Positions 40,874 to 51,013 of a stretch of DNA of 64,000 bases are shown here, piece after piece (the first letter of the stretch is position 1; every line of letters begins with the position of its first letter). The notes under the pieces are model-generated. The model made no database searches, had not been told where the DNA came from, and saw only the letters and a list, made by a program, of their open reading frames with translations. The translations under genes were made by a program, and so were the position numbers. Source of the stretch: JASGDN01 sp049840815 (GTDB lineage Bacteria > Chloroflexota > Chloroflexia > Thermomicrobiales > UBA6265); the NCBI GenBank assembly GCA_049840815.1, contig JASGJI010000020.1, forward strand, positions 184,882-248,881, read 5' to 3'.

Positions 40874-43120
40874 ATGCATATGAGCACTCAGGACCCCTCA
40901 CTTCTCTCGTCGGTGGCAGCAATCCCCGGCGAAACGGGAGCGCACCGGGATCGCATTCCCGCATCGGTCCGCACGGCATTGCGTGGTCGCATCCGCGCCG
41001 AACATGCAGCTCTCGCGCTGATCGCGCTGCTGTCGCTTGGCCTCGGCCTCTTCCGGATCGACCGCCTCGGCACGGCGAACCCGTATTACGCCGCAGCGGT
41101 CCAGAGCATGACCCAGAGTTGGCATGCGTTTCTCTATGTCTCCTTCGACCGCATCGGCTTCGTCAGCATCGACAAGCCACCCCTCGGCCTCTGGGACCAA
41201 GCGCTGCTGGCCGATGTCCTCGGTTTCCACGGCTGGGTCATCATCCTGCCCCAGGTACTGGCGCTGACCGGCTCGGTCATGCTGCTCTACCACCTGGTGA
41301 ACCGCGTCTTCGGCGCGACGGCCGGCCTGATCGCCGCGCTGACCCTCGCCGTGACCCCGATCTCGGTGGCAGCGGCGCGGAACAACACCTCCGACTCGAT
41401 GCTCGTCTTCGTCCTGCTCCTCGCGACGTGGGCCGTGATGGTGGCCATCGCGCGGGAAAGCGCCTGGCGCTTCGCGCTCGGCATGGTGCTGATCGGGGTG
41501 GGCTTCAACGTCAAGATGATGGAGGCGTGGCTCGTCCTTCCTGCCCTCATCGCCGCCTGGACCCTCAGCCCCTCGACCAAGTCCCTGCGCGGACGCATCG
41601 GCAACCGGTTCGCGGGACTCGCGCTCGGCGGCATCGCGGTCCTGGCAGTCTCCTTCTCCTGGATGACCTTCGTGCAACTCACCCCGGCGAGCCAGCGCCC
41701 GTGGATCGATTCGACGGCGACAAACAACGTCTTCTCGCTCGCCTTCGGCTACAACGGACTCTCTCGCCTGCTCCCATCCGGCTGGTCGATCTTCGGGCTC
41801 CACAATACGGGCAGCACCGGGCCGGTCAACGACGTCCTCGCCGGAGGACAGACCGAGGCGGGAACGCAGGGCATCTTCCGGCTGCTCAGCCCCCAACTCG
41901 GGGCGCAGATCGGCTGGCTCATCCCGATGGCGCTGATCGGCCTCGCCGTCAGTTGGGGCATCCGCCGATGGTGGACACTGGACGAACGGCGGACATCGCT
42001 GGTGATCTGGGGCGGCTGGCTGATCACGGTCGCCGGATTCTTCAGCGTCGCCGGATTCTTCCACCGCTACTATCTCGTGATGCTGGCCCCCGCCATCGCC
42101 GCCCTCGTCGGCATCGGCGTCGCGACGATCTGGAACGCGCGGGAGCGGCAACCCCGTCTGCTCCTGCTGCTGCCAGTCGCAGCCACCATCACGATCGCCG
42201 TGCAGCTTCACCTGCTGAATCGCTTCCCGACCTGGCACCAGCGCCTCGAGCCAGCACTGGTCGGCGGTGTGGCCCTGATGATCCTCGGCATCGTCATTCT
42301 CGCCAGGAAGCGGCACCTGCGCGATGGCTGGAGTCCCCTCGGGAGCGCCGTCGTCACACTCGCCATCGCCGTGCTACTGCTCGCCCCGGCAACCTGGGCG
42401 GTCCTCACCTCCGCCGACGCCGCGACCGGCATCCCGAACCCCGCCGCCGGTCCCAGTGCAGCATCGAGCGCGACAACCGCGAGCAAGTTCCAGGAGATCA
42501 TGGCGAATGCAGCCCTCGGCCATGACACGTCAACAACACGCGATACGGCCAGCCCATCCCAGGACGAGGTGACGGCATTCCTCGTCGCCCATCAGGGCAC
42601 CTATCGCTACATCACCGCCACGCGCTGGGCGCACGACGCCTGGGGAATCATCCTCTCCACCGGCGACCCGGTCATGGCATTGGGCGGATTCACCGGACGC
42701 GACCCGATCCTGACGCCCGCCACCTTCGCGCAGAACGTCGCGGAAGGGAACGTACGCTACGCTTGGGGCAACTATGGTCGCGCCGTGAAGGGGAGCTCCC
42801 CGAAGACCGTCAATGAGTGGATCGCCACACGCTGCAGCATCGTCCCGGCGAAGGATGTCGACCCGACGGACTCCAACGTGGCATGGGGCGCGACAAAGCT
42901 CTACGATTGCCGCCAGGCTGCAATCAAGGCGCCCAGCACCACATCGAACGCATCGTATACCCCAGCCCAGCCACCGCATCGCGTCGCCGCGTCGACCCCA
43001 CGCGCGGACGCACCCACCACCAAGGACACGGAAACCCCCACCCCGGCGGTTCCGCCGATCGCGCCGAGCGATCCGGCCGTCTCCCATGCCGTGAATGACG
43101 AGAGTGAGCGCACCGAATGA
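40874..43120 (+). CDS. ArnT/PMT-like (GT39 family) membrane glycosyltransferase
   Basis: About 748 residues with some 10-12 membrane helices and an extracytoplasmic C-terminal part. The N-terminal region FRIDRLGTANPYYAAAVQSM and the loop FVSIDKPPLGLWDQALLADVLGFHGW match the catalytic-loop region of actinobacterial/Chloroflexota ArnT-like transferases, which use lipid-linked sugars. The last ~90 residues are Thr/Pro-rich and disordered. The start is uncertain: ATG at 40874 or 40880; upstream in-frame codons run through the terminator at 40746 and are rejected. It overlaps the YbhN-like gene by four bases (ATGA), so the two are translated together. Confidence 0.8.
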   Translation: MHMSTQDPSLLSSVAAIPGETGAHRDRIPASVRTALRGRIRAEHAALALIALLSLGLGLFRIDRLGTANPYYAAAVQSMTQSWHAFLYVSFDRIGFVSIDKPPLGLWDQALLADVLGFHGWVIILPQVLALTGSVMLLYHLVNRVFGATAGLIAALTLAVTPISVAAARNNTSDSMLVFVLLLATWAVMVAIARESAWRFALGMVLIGVGFNVKMMEAWLVLPALIAAWTLSPSTKSLRGRIGNRFAGLALGGIAVLAVSFSWMTFVQLTPASQRPWIDSTATNNVFSLAFGYNGLSRLLPSGWSIFGLHNTGSTGPVNDVLAGGQTEAGTQGIFRLLSPQLGAQIGWLIPMALIGLAVSWGIRRWWTLDERRTSLVIWGGWLITVAGFFSVAGFFHRYYLVMLAPAIAALVGIGVATIWNARERQPRLLLLLPVAATITIAVQLHLLNRFPTWHQRLEPALVGGVALMILGIVILARKRHLRDGWSPLGSAVVTLAIAVLLLAPATWAVLTSADAATGIPNPAAGPSAASSATTASKFQEIMANAALGHDTSTTRDTASPSQDEVTAFLVAHQGTYRYITATRWAHDAWGIILSTGDPVMALGGFTGRDPILTPATFAQNVAEGNVRYAWGNYGRAVKGSSPKTVNEWIATRCSIVPAKDVDPTDSNVAWGATKLYDCRQAAIKAPSTTSNASYTPAQPPHRVAASTPRADAPTTKDTETPTPAVPPIAPSDPAVSHAVNDESERTE

Positions 43121-44184
43121 ACAAGGTCCTGATCCCACCCATCGCCGCCACACGGCAACCGCTCGACCCAGCCGCCCGACGGCGCACCCGACGCGCCCTG
43201 ATCCGTCCAGCACTCGGCGTGGCGATGGTCGCCATGGTTGGCATCTTCCTGTGGCGAGCCGGTCACGCCATCGACTGGCGGCTCACCTGGAAGACGCTCC
43301 AGACGGTAAATCCGCTTTGGTACGGCACCGCCCTGGCCACCTTCTGGATCACGTTCATGGTGCGAACGACGCGCTGGCGCGTGCTGCTCGGCAACGCGCG
43401 CATCCTCCCGCCCGCATCCGGTGAGACGGTCAGCTTCGCCACGGTGACGGAGACCATGCTCCGCGCCTGGTTCCTGAATGCAGTCACGATCGGCCAGCTC
43501 GGCGACGCCTATCGCGCCGTGACAATCGCGGACCGAGCCCGGACCCGGGTGACGCGCGTCGTCGGCACCATCCTCGCCGAGCGCGTCTCCGAGGTCGTGA
43601 TCCTGACGGTGATGCTTGTGCCGGCACTGATCTCGGTATTCGGCAAGCACCTGCCCATCTCCTCCTTCGAGATGTGGTCGATGATCGCCTTCATCCTCAT
43701 CGCCGGCCCGACTGCCCTCCTGATCGGCCCCCGCATCCTCGTCTCGACGAGTGGCCGGCTTCCGGAGCGCATCGCCCATCACGTCCACGACCTTGCCGCC
43801 GGGATCGAGGAATGCCTGCGCCCACCCCTGCGCGTCATTGCCTGCTCCATCCTCGTCTGGACCGGCGAGACGATGACGCTGTTCCTGGTCTCGCGTTCGA
43901 TCGACGTCCACCTGACGCTTCCGCAGGCTGCCGCCATCGCCCTGATGACCGCCCTGCTGACGGCAGTGCCCGTCACTCCGGCGGGGATCGGGATTGCGGA
44001 GAGCGGCATGGTGCTGATGTTCTCCGGAATCGGACTCCCGCTGGGCACGGCGACCGCGCTGACCATCCTCGCCCGCTCGATTACCTTCGGCAGCCTCGTC
44101 ATCGTCGGCGGCATTGGCTGGATTCCGGCTTTGATCGCCAAGCGAGCCAGCCCGACTCGCCTGGAGTCAGCTCCGGCGGACTGA
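43117..44184 (+). CDS. YbhN/AglD-family (LPG synthase TM region) membrane protein
   Basis: 355-residue protein of the UPF0104/LPG_synthase_TM type with about 7-8 helices: GVAMVAMVGIFLWRAG near the start, FWITFMVRTTRWRVLLG (the conserved R-W-R), FLNAVTIGQLGDAYRA, and VPVTPAGIGIAESGMVLMFSGIG. These markers fit lipid flippase-like proteins often paired with glycosyltransferases. The N-terminus before the first helix is Pro/Arg-rich. It overlaps the glycosyltransferase stop, supporting a joint role in transferring or flipping a lipid-linked sugar. Substrate unknown. Confidence 0.82.
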   Translation: MNKVLIPPIAATRQPLDPAARRRTRRALIRPALGVAMVAMVGIFLWRAGHAIDWRLTWKTLQTVNPLWYGTALATFWITFMVRTTRWRVLLGNARILPPASGETVSFATVTETMLRAWFLNAVTIGQLGDAYRAVTIADRARTRVTRVVGTILAERVSEVVILTVMLVPALISVFGKHLPISSFEMWSMIAFILIAGPTALLIGPRILVSTSGRLPERIAHHVHDLAAGIEECLRPPLRVIACSILVWTGETMTLFLVSRSIDVHLTLPQAAAIALMTALLTAVPVTPAGIGIAESGMVLMFSGIGLPLGTATALTILARSITFGSLVIVGGIGWIPALIAKRASPTRLESAPAD

Positions 44185-44218
44185 ACGGTTCGTCACCCCT
44201 GCCCTGGCACGAGACACA

Positions 44219-44250
44219 GATTCGGCGCGACCAATGTGTCGCGCCGAATC
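44219..44250. terminator. hairpin between convergent flippase-like gene and treZ
   Basis: Perfect 13-bp stem GATTCGGCGCGAC (44219-44231) with GTCGCGCCGAATC (44238-44250), 6-base loop, between two converging genes. No T-run. Confidence 0.6.
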
Positions 44251-44370
44251 ACCATGAGCCACCTGCGCCATGCAATCCGGTCGTTCTTCGTGCGGCACCC
44301 GCGTGCGCTGCCTCCGAACGTACCGCACGCAACGGGGCCAAACGCAACCCCGGAATGCGACTGCCCTGGC

Positions 44371-45240
44371 CTACCCCTCGATCCGCCAGATCGCCGCCGT
44401 TCGCGCCGGGACGTACACGACCCGGCTCGGTCCTGCGCCCACAACCTCCGGATGCCGACCATTCCCGCCCAGGCGCGGTTCCGCCGTCGAGAAGATCCGA
44501 TGCCATGGCCTCGCCCGAACCGCCGCAAGGGCGGGATTCGCGAAGACAGGCAGGCTCACCGCCGGGCCGAGGTTCGCCAGCACCAGCCGATGCTCGTTGC
44601 CCCACCACCGATGCACGCCGATCATCTGCGCCGTCAGCGCCGTCGCCCGCGTGTGGGAACGCTCGTTGTGCTGGAAGACCTCGTCGTGCGATCGCAGCGC
44701 GAGCAGTTCCCGGTACAACTCGTAGATGCCCGCATTCAGCGCCCGTTCCGTCAGGTCAAGCTTCGAGGCAAGGAACGTCGATTCCGCCTGCGGATCGGGA
44801 ATCGTCTCCCGCAAGGATGGGTCGTGGAAGGCGCGGAACCCGGAGAACTCCTCTCGCCGCCCCTGCGTCACCAGCCTGCCCAGTTCTTCCGGATGATCCG
44901 TGAAGTAGAGGAACGGTGTGGACGCCGCGAACTCCTGCCCCATGAACAGCAGCGGCGTCTCCGGCGCCGTCAGCAGGAGGGTCGACGCGACGGCATAGCG
45001 ATCCTCGTTGATCTCATGGTGCAAGCGATCGCCGAACGGGCGGTTCCCCACCTGATCGTGATTCTGGATGCAGAAGACGAAGGCCGACGCGGGATCGGAA
45101 TCCTTGATCGGAGATGCCTTGATGTGACGATCGAAGAGCTCCAGCCCCTGATTGATCGCCCGCTCCAGCCCGGACGTCGTGCCCTCGTACCAGGCGTAGT
45201 AGTTCTCATGCGCGTTCGTCAGCGCGACCTTGCCGATAGA
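44371..45240 (-). CDS. treZ: maltooligosyltrehalose trehalohydrolase TreZ, 5' part missing at the contig junction
   Basis: C-terminal half of a GH13 trehalohydrolase, which releases trehalose from maltooligosyltrehalose. Readable from about 45,230 down: VALTNAHENYYAWYEG, FVFCIQNHDQVGNRPFGDRLH (the conserved NHDQ-GNR motif), LLFMGQEFAASTPFLYFTDHPEELGRLVTQGRREEF, then the C-terminal beta domain. The N-terminal half, with the catalytic Asp and Glu, is absent: in-frame codons before VALTN (IDSSIGK) do not fit TreZ. The break coincides with a change in base composition and sequence quality. The gene is therefore cut by the assembly join, not by evolution. Confidence 0.85.
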   Translation of the reverse strand, partial: SIGKVALTNAHENYYAWYEGTTSGLERAINQGLELFDRHIKASPIKDSDPASAFVFCIQNHDQVGNRPFGDRLHHEINEDRYAVASTLLLTAPETPLLFMGQEFAASTPFLYFTDHPEELGRLVTQGRREEFSGFRAFHDPSLRETIPDPQAESTFLASKLDLTERALNAGIYELYRELLALRSHDEVFQHNERSHTRATALTAQMIGVHRWWGNEHRLVLANLGPAVSLPVFANPALAAVRARPWHRIFSTAEPRLGGNGRHPEVVGAGPSRVVYVPARTAAIWRIEG

Positions 45241-45255
45241 GGAGTCGATCCTTCT
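45215..45255. other. probable assembly junction between two genomes
   Basis: On the minus strand, TreZ codons are recognisable up to about 45,230, and a TPR protein is recognisable from about 45,250 in another frame (KMTGFIDQKKDRLLYR). To the left, genes are intact and G+C-rich; to the right, nearly every gene is frameshifted and G+C falls. The exact base cannot be fixed by eye. Confidence 0.75.
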
Positions 45256-45833
45256 TCTGGTCGATGAAGCCCGTCATCTTTTCGAGCTCGACCCTTCACG
45301 GCGGTGTGGGCGGTGTCGTAATCCTTGGAGGTTTGCGTGACAACTTGCGCGCTTGCTTAGCGAATTCCTTCGACTTCGCTTCATTCGCGGAAGCTGTGCT
45401 TCGAGCACCCGAATATCGACCTCGTTCGAGTTCGATCGTGGCCTGTTGCACGAGGGCTTCCGCCCGGTGCGCGTGATCGGGATATTGCTTGCCGAACTGA
45501 AGAAATGCTTCGTGGGGTTGGTTGAGGTCGTTTCTCTCGTTCGGGTACTTATCTGACGAACGACGGCAGCGACCAGTGACGCCGGGCTAATTCGAACTCG
45601 AGTTCAGGGCGATCGTCGACCGCCAAGTCTCCCTTCGCCAGAACCCCTTGTAGATAATCCACTGCCAGGTCGCTCATTCCCTGGCGTCTGAGTGACATCG
45701 ACATAGAGAAGGGAGGCGTCGGCTTCTCGGCTTACCGAAAGTCGGCGAGGAACCGACCGCCAATGCCAGCAACATGAACCAGTTCGCGTGTCGCGTCACT
45801 CTCGCCAAACTCCCTCACGGTTGTCGCCGACAT
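45245..45833 (-). CDS. TPR-repeat protein, frameshifted, 3' end cut at the junction
   Basis: Pieces in different minus-strand frames join into one protein. They run from a possible signal or anchor (NWFMLLALAVGSSPTFG), through RRQGMSDLAVDYLQGVLAKGDLAVDDRPELEFELAR, then YPNERNDLNQPHEAFLQFGKQYPDHAHRAEALVQQATIELERGRYS, to ELEKMTGFIDQKKD. The alternating small/large helix pattern with FGKQYPDHAHRAEAL is typical of tetratricopeptide repeats in planctomycete envelope proteins. Frameshifts lie near 45,790, 45,556 and 45,290. The start near 45,833 is a guess. Function unknown; it lies beside LysM and Sec genes. Confidence 0.45.
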
Positions 45834-46024
45834 TTCGAGGACTGCATATCGACTATTGCTGCAGTCACGTGGGAATCGCCTACCGAATCTATACGCTCAC
45901 GTTCACGAAGGGAAGTTCCAAAGTGAGTGCGGCATGGCGCGATTCGTTCGGCGTATCCAAGGTTTCAGGAGAGAGTGGAAACACAACATCACGCTGGTCG
46001 ACCTTCGAGCGAAGGTCATTATGA

Positions 46025-46891
46025 TTACTTCTGCAATCGAATCCGCATCTCCCAGCCAAGATCGCTTGGCTCTTGAGCTCCTCGCGGTTCAGTTCCAGAA
46101 TCTCCCCCGCCTTCGATTCGTCCTGATAGAGATTGTACGCGATTGCACCGGAGTGCATCTTCATCCCGAACGTAGTAACTTCCTTCCTTCACGAAGCGGA
46201 GGAAGTAGGGGTGAGCGGGGCCCTTACCCGAACCGACCGAGGCATTGCTCGCCTCAGGTAACGGCTTGGGAAAATCGCCATCAGATGAGGATTTCTTTTG
46301 GGGAGGAGATGGCTCTTGCCTCCCGAATTCTTCAGAAAGTCGTCTCCGGGCAGTGTCAGCCCTTCGGTCGGTGCCTGCTTCGGAGTTGGCTTCACGGCTT
46401 CCTTTGTCTTCGTGGGAGGAAGCGACGACTTTGAATTACCCGAGTGGAGCTTTCGCCTTCTCTTGTGGGAGGTGGCGTCGTCTTCGTGGCGGGAGGAAGA
46501 GTCAGATCGCTGGGGCAGCTCCAAGTCCTCGAGTCTTCTTATCCGCGTCGTCGCTGGTCTGCTTCACTTTGTCGCGAAGGTCCTTCTGGAATACGTTCGT
46601 CACCGCCTCGTCCGATTTCTCCTTCACGGCGTCCGCTTGCTTGGCTATGTCCTTCTTCGCTTTCTCCTTCGCCGCATCCGCCTGCTTCACGACAGCCGCC
46701 ACTTCCTTCGGCGCAGCGACCTTCGGGGCATCGGGAAGCGTGAGGGCGGAGCAACCGTCTCTTTTGTCTTTGACGAATTGGCCGCGACTGGCGTGGAAGC
46801 CGCCTCATGGTTGTGGAGGAGATCCGTTTGACGCCGCAAACGAGAGAACTCCCACCACCAAGATGAGTCCGAATTTTACGTCTTTGGGCAT
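46025..46891 (-). CDS. LysM-domain envelope protein, frameshifted
   Basis: Assembled from three frames. The N-terminus MPKDVKFGLILVVGVLSFAASNG (start 46891) is a membrane anchor of the kind seen in planctomycete LysM proteins. A Lys/Ala-rich helical segment follows (KQADAAKEKAKKDIAKQADAVKEKSDEAV, around 46,600-46,700), then a Pro/Ser-rich linker. The C-terminal LysM domain reads YYVRDEDALR..IAYNLYQDESKAGEILELNREELK..PSDLGWEMRIRLQK, ending at the stop at 46025. LysM binds peptidoglycan or related glycans. At least three indels separate the pieces. It lies downstream of secDF on the same strand, 370 bases away. Confidence 0.6.
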
Positions 46892-47262
46892 GGCTGGATT
46901 CTCGACGCCGACTCATGCATCGGAATGCACGAATACGGCTGAAGGATCTGGTTGTTGCCGGACTCACGCCTTGACACACCGCCGCGCGGGAGTTGTCCTC
47001 GTCGTGGGATGGTCAGGCAGGGAAGTATGGCGCGGAGACCAGTCAAAATAGAGTCGTTTCGGACTAAAGTTCGATTTTCGGACGGTTGTCACGACTAGCC
47101 ATGATTGGCAAACCTGACCGGCAACCATGGCGCGTCCAGAAGTGAGTATCGAGTACGCATCGCCACACAAAAGGGTGAAACCGTTAAGTACGGCAAAAAC
47201 GCGTCCCCATCCGCAAAGGAAGAAGAGACGCGTCTTGGTTTTCAATGATTCGTGTTCGTGAA
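46892..47262. other. gap between secDF and the LysM gene
   Basis: No credible coding frame in about 370 bases. Apart from the secDF terminator at its right end, I see nothing I can name. Confidence 0.5.
47195..47233 (-). terminator. intrinsic terminator of secDF
   Basis: On the minus strand ACGCGTC (complement of 47227-47233) and GACGCGT (complement of 47199-47205) pair across a 21-base loop, followed by TTTTT (complement of 47195-47199). It starts about 30 bases after the secDF stop. Confidence 0.55.
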
Positions 47263-50147
47263 CTATGTCACGGTCACGGCAGTTGCCTTCGACTTCGACG
47301 TGGCCTTGCTCGTGTGCCAGTTCTCGAGAGCGAGAACCAGCGGACAAGCGATGTAGATCGTGCTGTAGGTACCAGTCAGCGTGCCGACAACAAGCACGAA
47401 GGCGAAGCCATACAGTCCTTCTCCACCAACGAAGAACAACACGACGACCACCATGAACACGGTGAGCGAAGTGATGATCGTTCGGCTGAGAGTTACGTTG
47501 AGAGCCTGATGCACCATCTCTCGCGTGATGCGAGGAGCCTTCCCCTTGATTTCGCGAATACGATCGAAAATGACGATGAATCGTTGATCGAGAAACCAAT
47601 GAGGGTGAGCAGAGCGGCGATGATGTCGAGGTTGATTCGCATATCGCGGATATGGAAGTTCTCCGCCCCCGGCACAAAGATGGCAATCAGCGAGAACGCT
47701 GCCATCAAGCCGACCGCCACGAGCACGTCGTGCACCAGCGCGACGCCCGCCACGCCGAACGTCCACGATCGGAATCGGAACCAAACATAAATGATGATGC
47801 CAATCCATGAGAGGATCATTGCCATGATGGCAGCGATCTGCGTCTCGCGGGCAACCGTTGAACCGAACTGATCGTACGGATCAAACAGCGGCGAATTGGC
47901 CAGGTTCGTGGTCAACGTGTTGACGACGGGAGCGAGATCCTGCGTTGATGCGAGCTGGTACTCGGTGTGCAGGACACGATCCGCTTCCTCTCGCCTTCGC
48001 CAACGGGAACGATGGCGAATAATGTCGTCGCGTCTGTAATTCCCGCAGGAAGCGTCGTGAAAGCCTCAGCGACCGACTGACGAGCAAACTGCTCGGGCTG
48101 CGGTGGAGAGAAGGTGAGCGTCACGACCTTACCCCCCGGACTTCTTGAGCGGAATCGGCACGTCATTTCCCGTCGGAAGGTCGGAGATCGGACCGGCAGA
48201 AACGCTTACCGTCGTCAAACGACCCTCGAACGCCTTCGCGAGTCGGCTTCGGACGGACGTTTCCTTGTTCGCCACCTTGACGTCTCGTTCATCCGTTCGG
48301 ATGAGGAAGCGAGTTCCGGCAACTTCGCCCGGCAGCGTCATGGAGTTGACCGAAGGATTGTTGACGGCCTGTGATGCAATTGCTCGGACTGCTCCGGTAG
48401 TGGTCGGCTCCTTGAACTGTAATCCAGCCGCCGTTCCGCCGGTGAAATCGATATCGAGGATATTCCATCCGCGATACGCCACGCAGGCAGCACCAAATCC
48501 GATCAGGAGAACGGATCCGATCGCACACGCTCGGCCCCACTTGAGGAAGTCGATGTTTGGGTTCGACATCCACTTGGTCATCGTTAACTTCTCGATCCAT
48601 CGCTTCTCATAGAGAACTTCGAAGATCACGCGTGTGATGAACACGGCAGAGAACATGCTGGTCAGAATGCCGAGGATGAGGGTAATCGCGAATCCCTTGA
48701 CCTGATCGCTACCGATCAAGAAGAGGATCACGGCCGTGAGGATCGTTGTCAGGTTACTGTCGATAATCGTGCCCCAGGCTTTCTCATAGCCGGCCCGAAT
48801 GGCCATGCCGAGCGGCCTGCCGAGTTCTAATTCCTCGCGAATACGCTCGTAAATCAGAACGTTTGCATCGACGGCCATACCGACCGTGAGCACAAGGCCC
48901 GCCAAGCCGGGGAGCGTCCAGGTTGCTTTGAAGAGAACCATCAAGGCAACAGTGAAGAGCAAGTTCAAGAAGAGGGCCACCACCGCGATCAATCCGCAAA
49001 CGCGGTAGTAGAGCACGGTGAAGACGACGACAGCCGTGAATGAAATTAAGATCGCCAGCTCGCCGCTCTTGATGGTGTCTTCACCCAGCGACGGGCCGAT
49101 CGTTCGTTCCTGGACGGGCTCTTTCTCGAGTGCGGAGGGAAGCTCGCCCGATTCGAGCACTCGTTCAAGGGCTGTAAGTTCGCGATCGGTGAACTGTCCC
49201 GTGATGATACCGCTGGCCGAGATGACCGCGTTCAGACTCGGAGCACTTCGAAGACGACCGTCAAGAATGATGCCGAGCCGGTAATGATGCTCGCCGTCCG
49301 GCTTAAATTCGGTGGTGAGATTGCGGAAGAGCGTCGCACCGGTGTCGTTGAAATTGAATCCGAGGGCGGGCCGGCCTTCCTGATCCATCTGCTTGTCGAC
49401 GCGCTTCAAATACTCGCCGGTGACGTTGTAGGGGTCGGTGAACATGAGCACGTAGTGCTCGCCGGCTTGATCATCCACCCGTACCAGGTTGTCCTGATCA
49501 AAGGTGAGATCGGCCGGCGACCATTCGCAAGCAACATACTTGATGCCGCTTATCTCGCGAGTCACATTCATTGCATCGGTGATATCGACGTCGTTCAAAC
49601 CGTCGGCGGGGCGGAACCAGATGTCCTCCGCGATATTGAGCCCCAGGGCAGCTTCTGCCTTCTTCACGAGATCGGGATCAGCATTCGGGCCAACCTTGGG
49701 GATGGGAACCCATACGCCGTAAGGGACGAAAAATGCTTTGCCTGCTCGGAGCTTCTTCGCCTCCCAGGCATTGGTCCCCATGTCGATTTCTGTGCTGTGT
49801 CGGCGGCGATCAGCAACAATGCGGAACTCGAGCTGCCCCACAGTGCTGACGCGATACTTGATTTCCTTGACTTCGTCGGGCTTCGCTTCGGGCATCACGA
49901 TTTCGATTCGATCGTTGCCGAGCGGGCGGATGACGAAGTTCTTCAAACCGGCTGGATCGAGCCGATTCTCGATGGCGGGCATCATGTCGTTGATGTTGAC
50001 CGCCGTCGGATCGGTCACGCGGTAGACAAGGATGGTGCCGCCCGTCAAGTCGGGTCCGAGCTTGAATTTCCTCGGATCAGAAACGGCGTAGGCGGCAAAC
50101 AGGATCGTCACGACAATGACAACGATCCGCGTCAACTGGTTTTTCAT
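47263..50147 (-). CDS. secDF: protein translocase SecDF (fused), frameshifted
   Basis: Fused SecD and SecF, a proton-driven membrane partner of SecYEG. SecD part: first membrane helix, GPDLTGGTILVYRV, the periplasmic P1 domain, and GLAGLVLTVGMAVDANVLIYERIREEL. SecF part: NILDIDFTGGTAAGLQFKEP, then GVALVHDVLVAVGLMAAFSL and a last helix LTVFMVVVVLFFVGGEGLYGF. The first 672 residues are one frame (start 50147, MKNQLTRIVVIVV). The rest is spread over other frames with breaks near 48,130, 47,950-48,000 and 47,580. Because the protein is essential and otherwise well conserved, sequencing indels are more likely than decay. yajC lies directly upstream. Confidence 0.9.
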
Positions 50148-50192
50148 AGGTCTCTGTGCTCGATTCGCTTGCTGATCCCGCTTCGTAGCGGA

Positions 50193-50587
50193 CTATGTCG
50201 AAGTCTTCTCTTTGTCTTCTTCGTCCTTCTCGGACTTCTCCACCTTGCGCAGAACCGCGGATTTCGTCACGGTCATTTTTACGTCGCGATCCTCGTCGAC
50301 TTTGACCACAACCTCGTCCGAGTCAGGCTTGACGTTGACGACTCGCGCGTAGACACCACCAGCCAAGAGAATCCGGTCATTTTTCTTCTAGGGAATCAAT
50401 GAGCGTCTTCTGCTTTTATCCTCTCGGGGTCGAAAGGAATTCATGAGAATCAGGATCGCGGCGGTGGCGACCAGCGGAAGAAGCATGCTCGAAAAAATGT
50501 TCGGAGGCTCGGCAGCGGGACCTGCCGGGGCGGCTTCGGGCGCGGCAGCCTGAATGCAAGAAGGAGAAACATCAAAGGATCAATCAT
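50193..50587 (-). CDS. yajC: preprotein translocase subunit YajC, frameshifted
   Basis: YajC associates with SecDF. Pieces: MIDPLMFLLLAF (start 50587), an Ala/Pro-rich stretch, IFSSMLLPLVATAAILILMNSFRPREDK (the single membrane helix followed by the basic segment), and KKNDRILLAGGVYARVVNVKPDSDEVVVKVDEDRDVKMTVTKSAVLRKVEK (the YajC beta domain), ending in an acidic Lys/Glu tail at 50193. Two frame changes separate them, near 50,550 and 50,390. Neighbour order tgt-yajC-secDF on the minus strand is common in bacteria and supports the call. Confidence 0.75.
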
Positions 50588-51013
50588 TCCCAAGTTCCAA
50601 TTGACTGGATGCCGGTGAACGACGAGGCGAGACGGGAACGGACATTCAACAGGGCAATGCCCCACGGATCCTTCCGACTTTCGCTCCCCCGGTTCCACCG
50701 AGGATTCAATCCTGACCCCGCGAGCCTTTTAAAACCGAAACTCATTGCAGCAGAAAGATTTCCGCCCAATGAGCTTCATTCACCCGCAATGATTTCGCCA
50801 AAAGATGGGCAACGGACTCCGCTGGAACAGCGGGCTGCGATGCACACGACCGTTGACGAAAAACGATAAGGACAGGGGCGGTTCCCACTCACGAAACAAA
50901 CAATTCGCTTCGGTCGTCCCAAACCTCATCAATCCAGGGATGTTAGGAGACTGTCCCCAACCGGCAAGGGCACTCTTGCCGGTACTCAGCGAACCGTCCT
51001 GCTCGTAATCGCC
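50588..51013. other. gap between tgt and yajC with one hairpin
   Basis: No credible gene in about 425 bases. A 9-bp stem ACCGGCAAG (50960-50968) with CTTGCCGGT (50975-50983), loop GGCACT, lies 31 bases after the tgt stop on the minus strand and may be its terminator. Confidence 0.5.
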
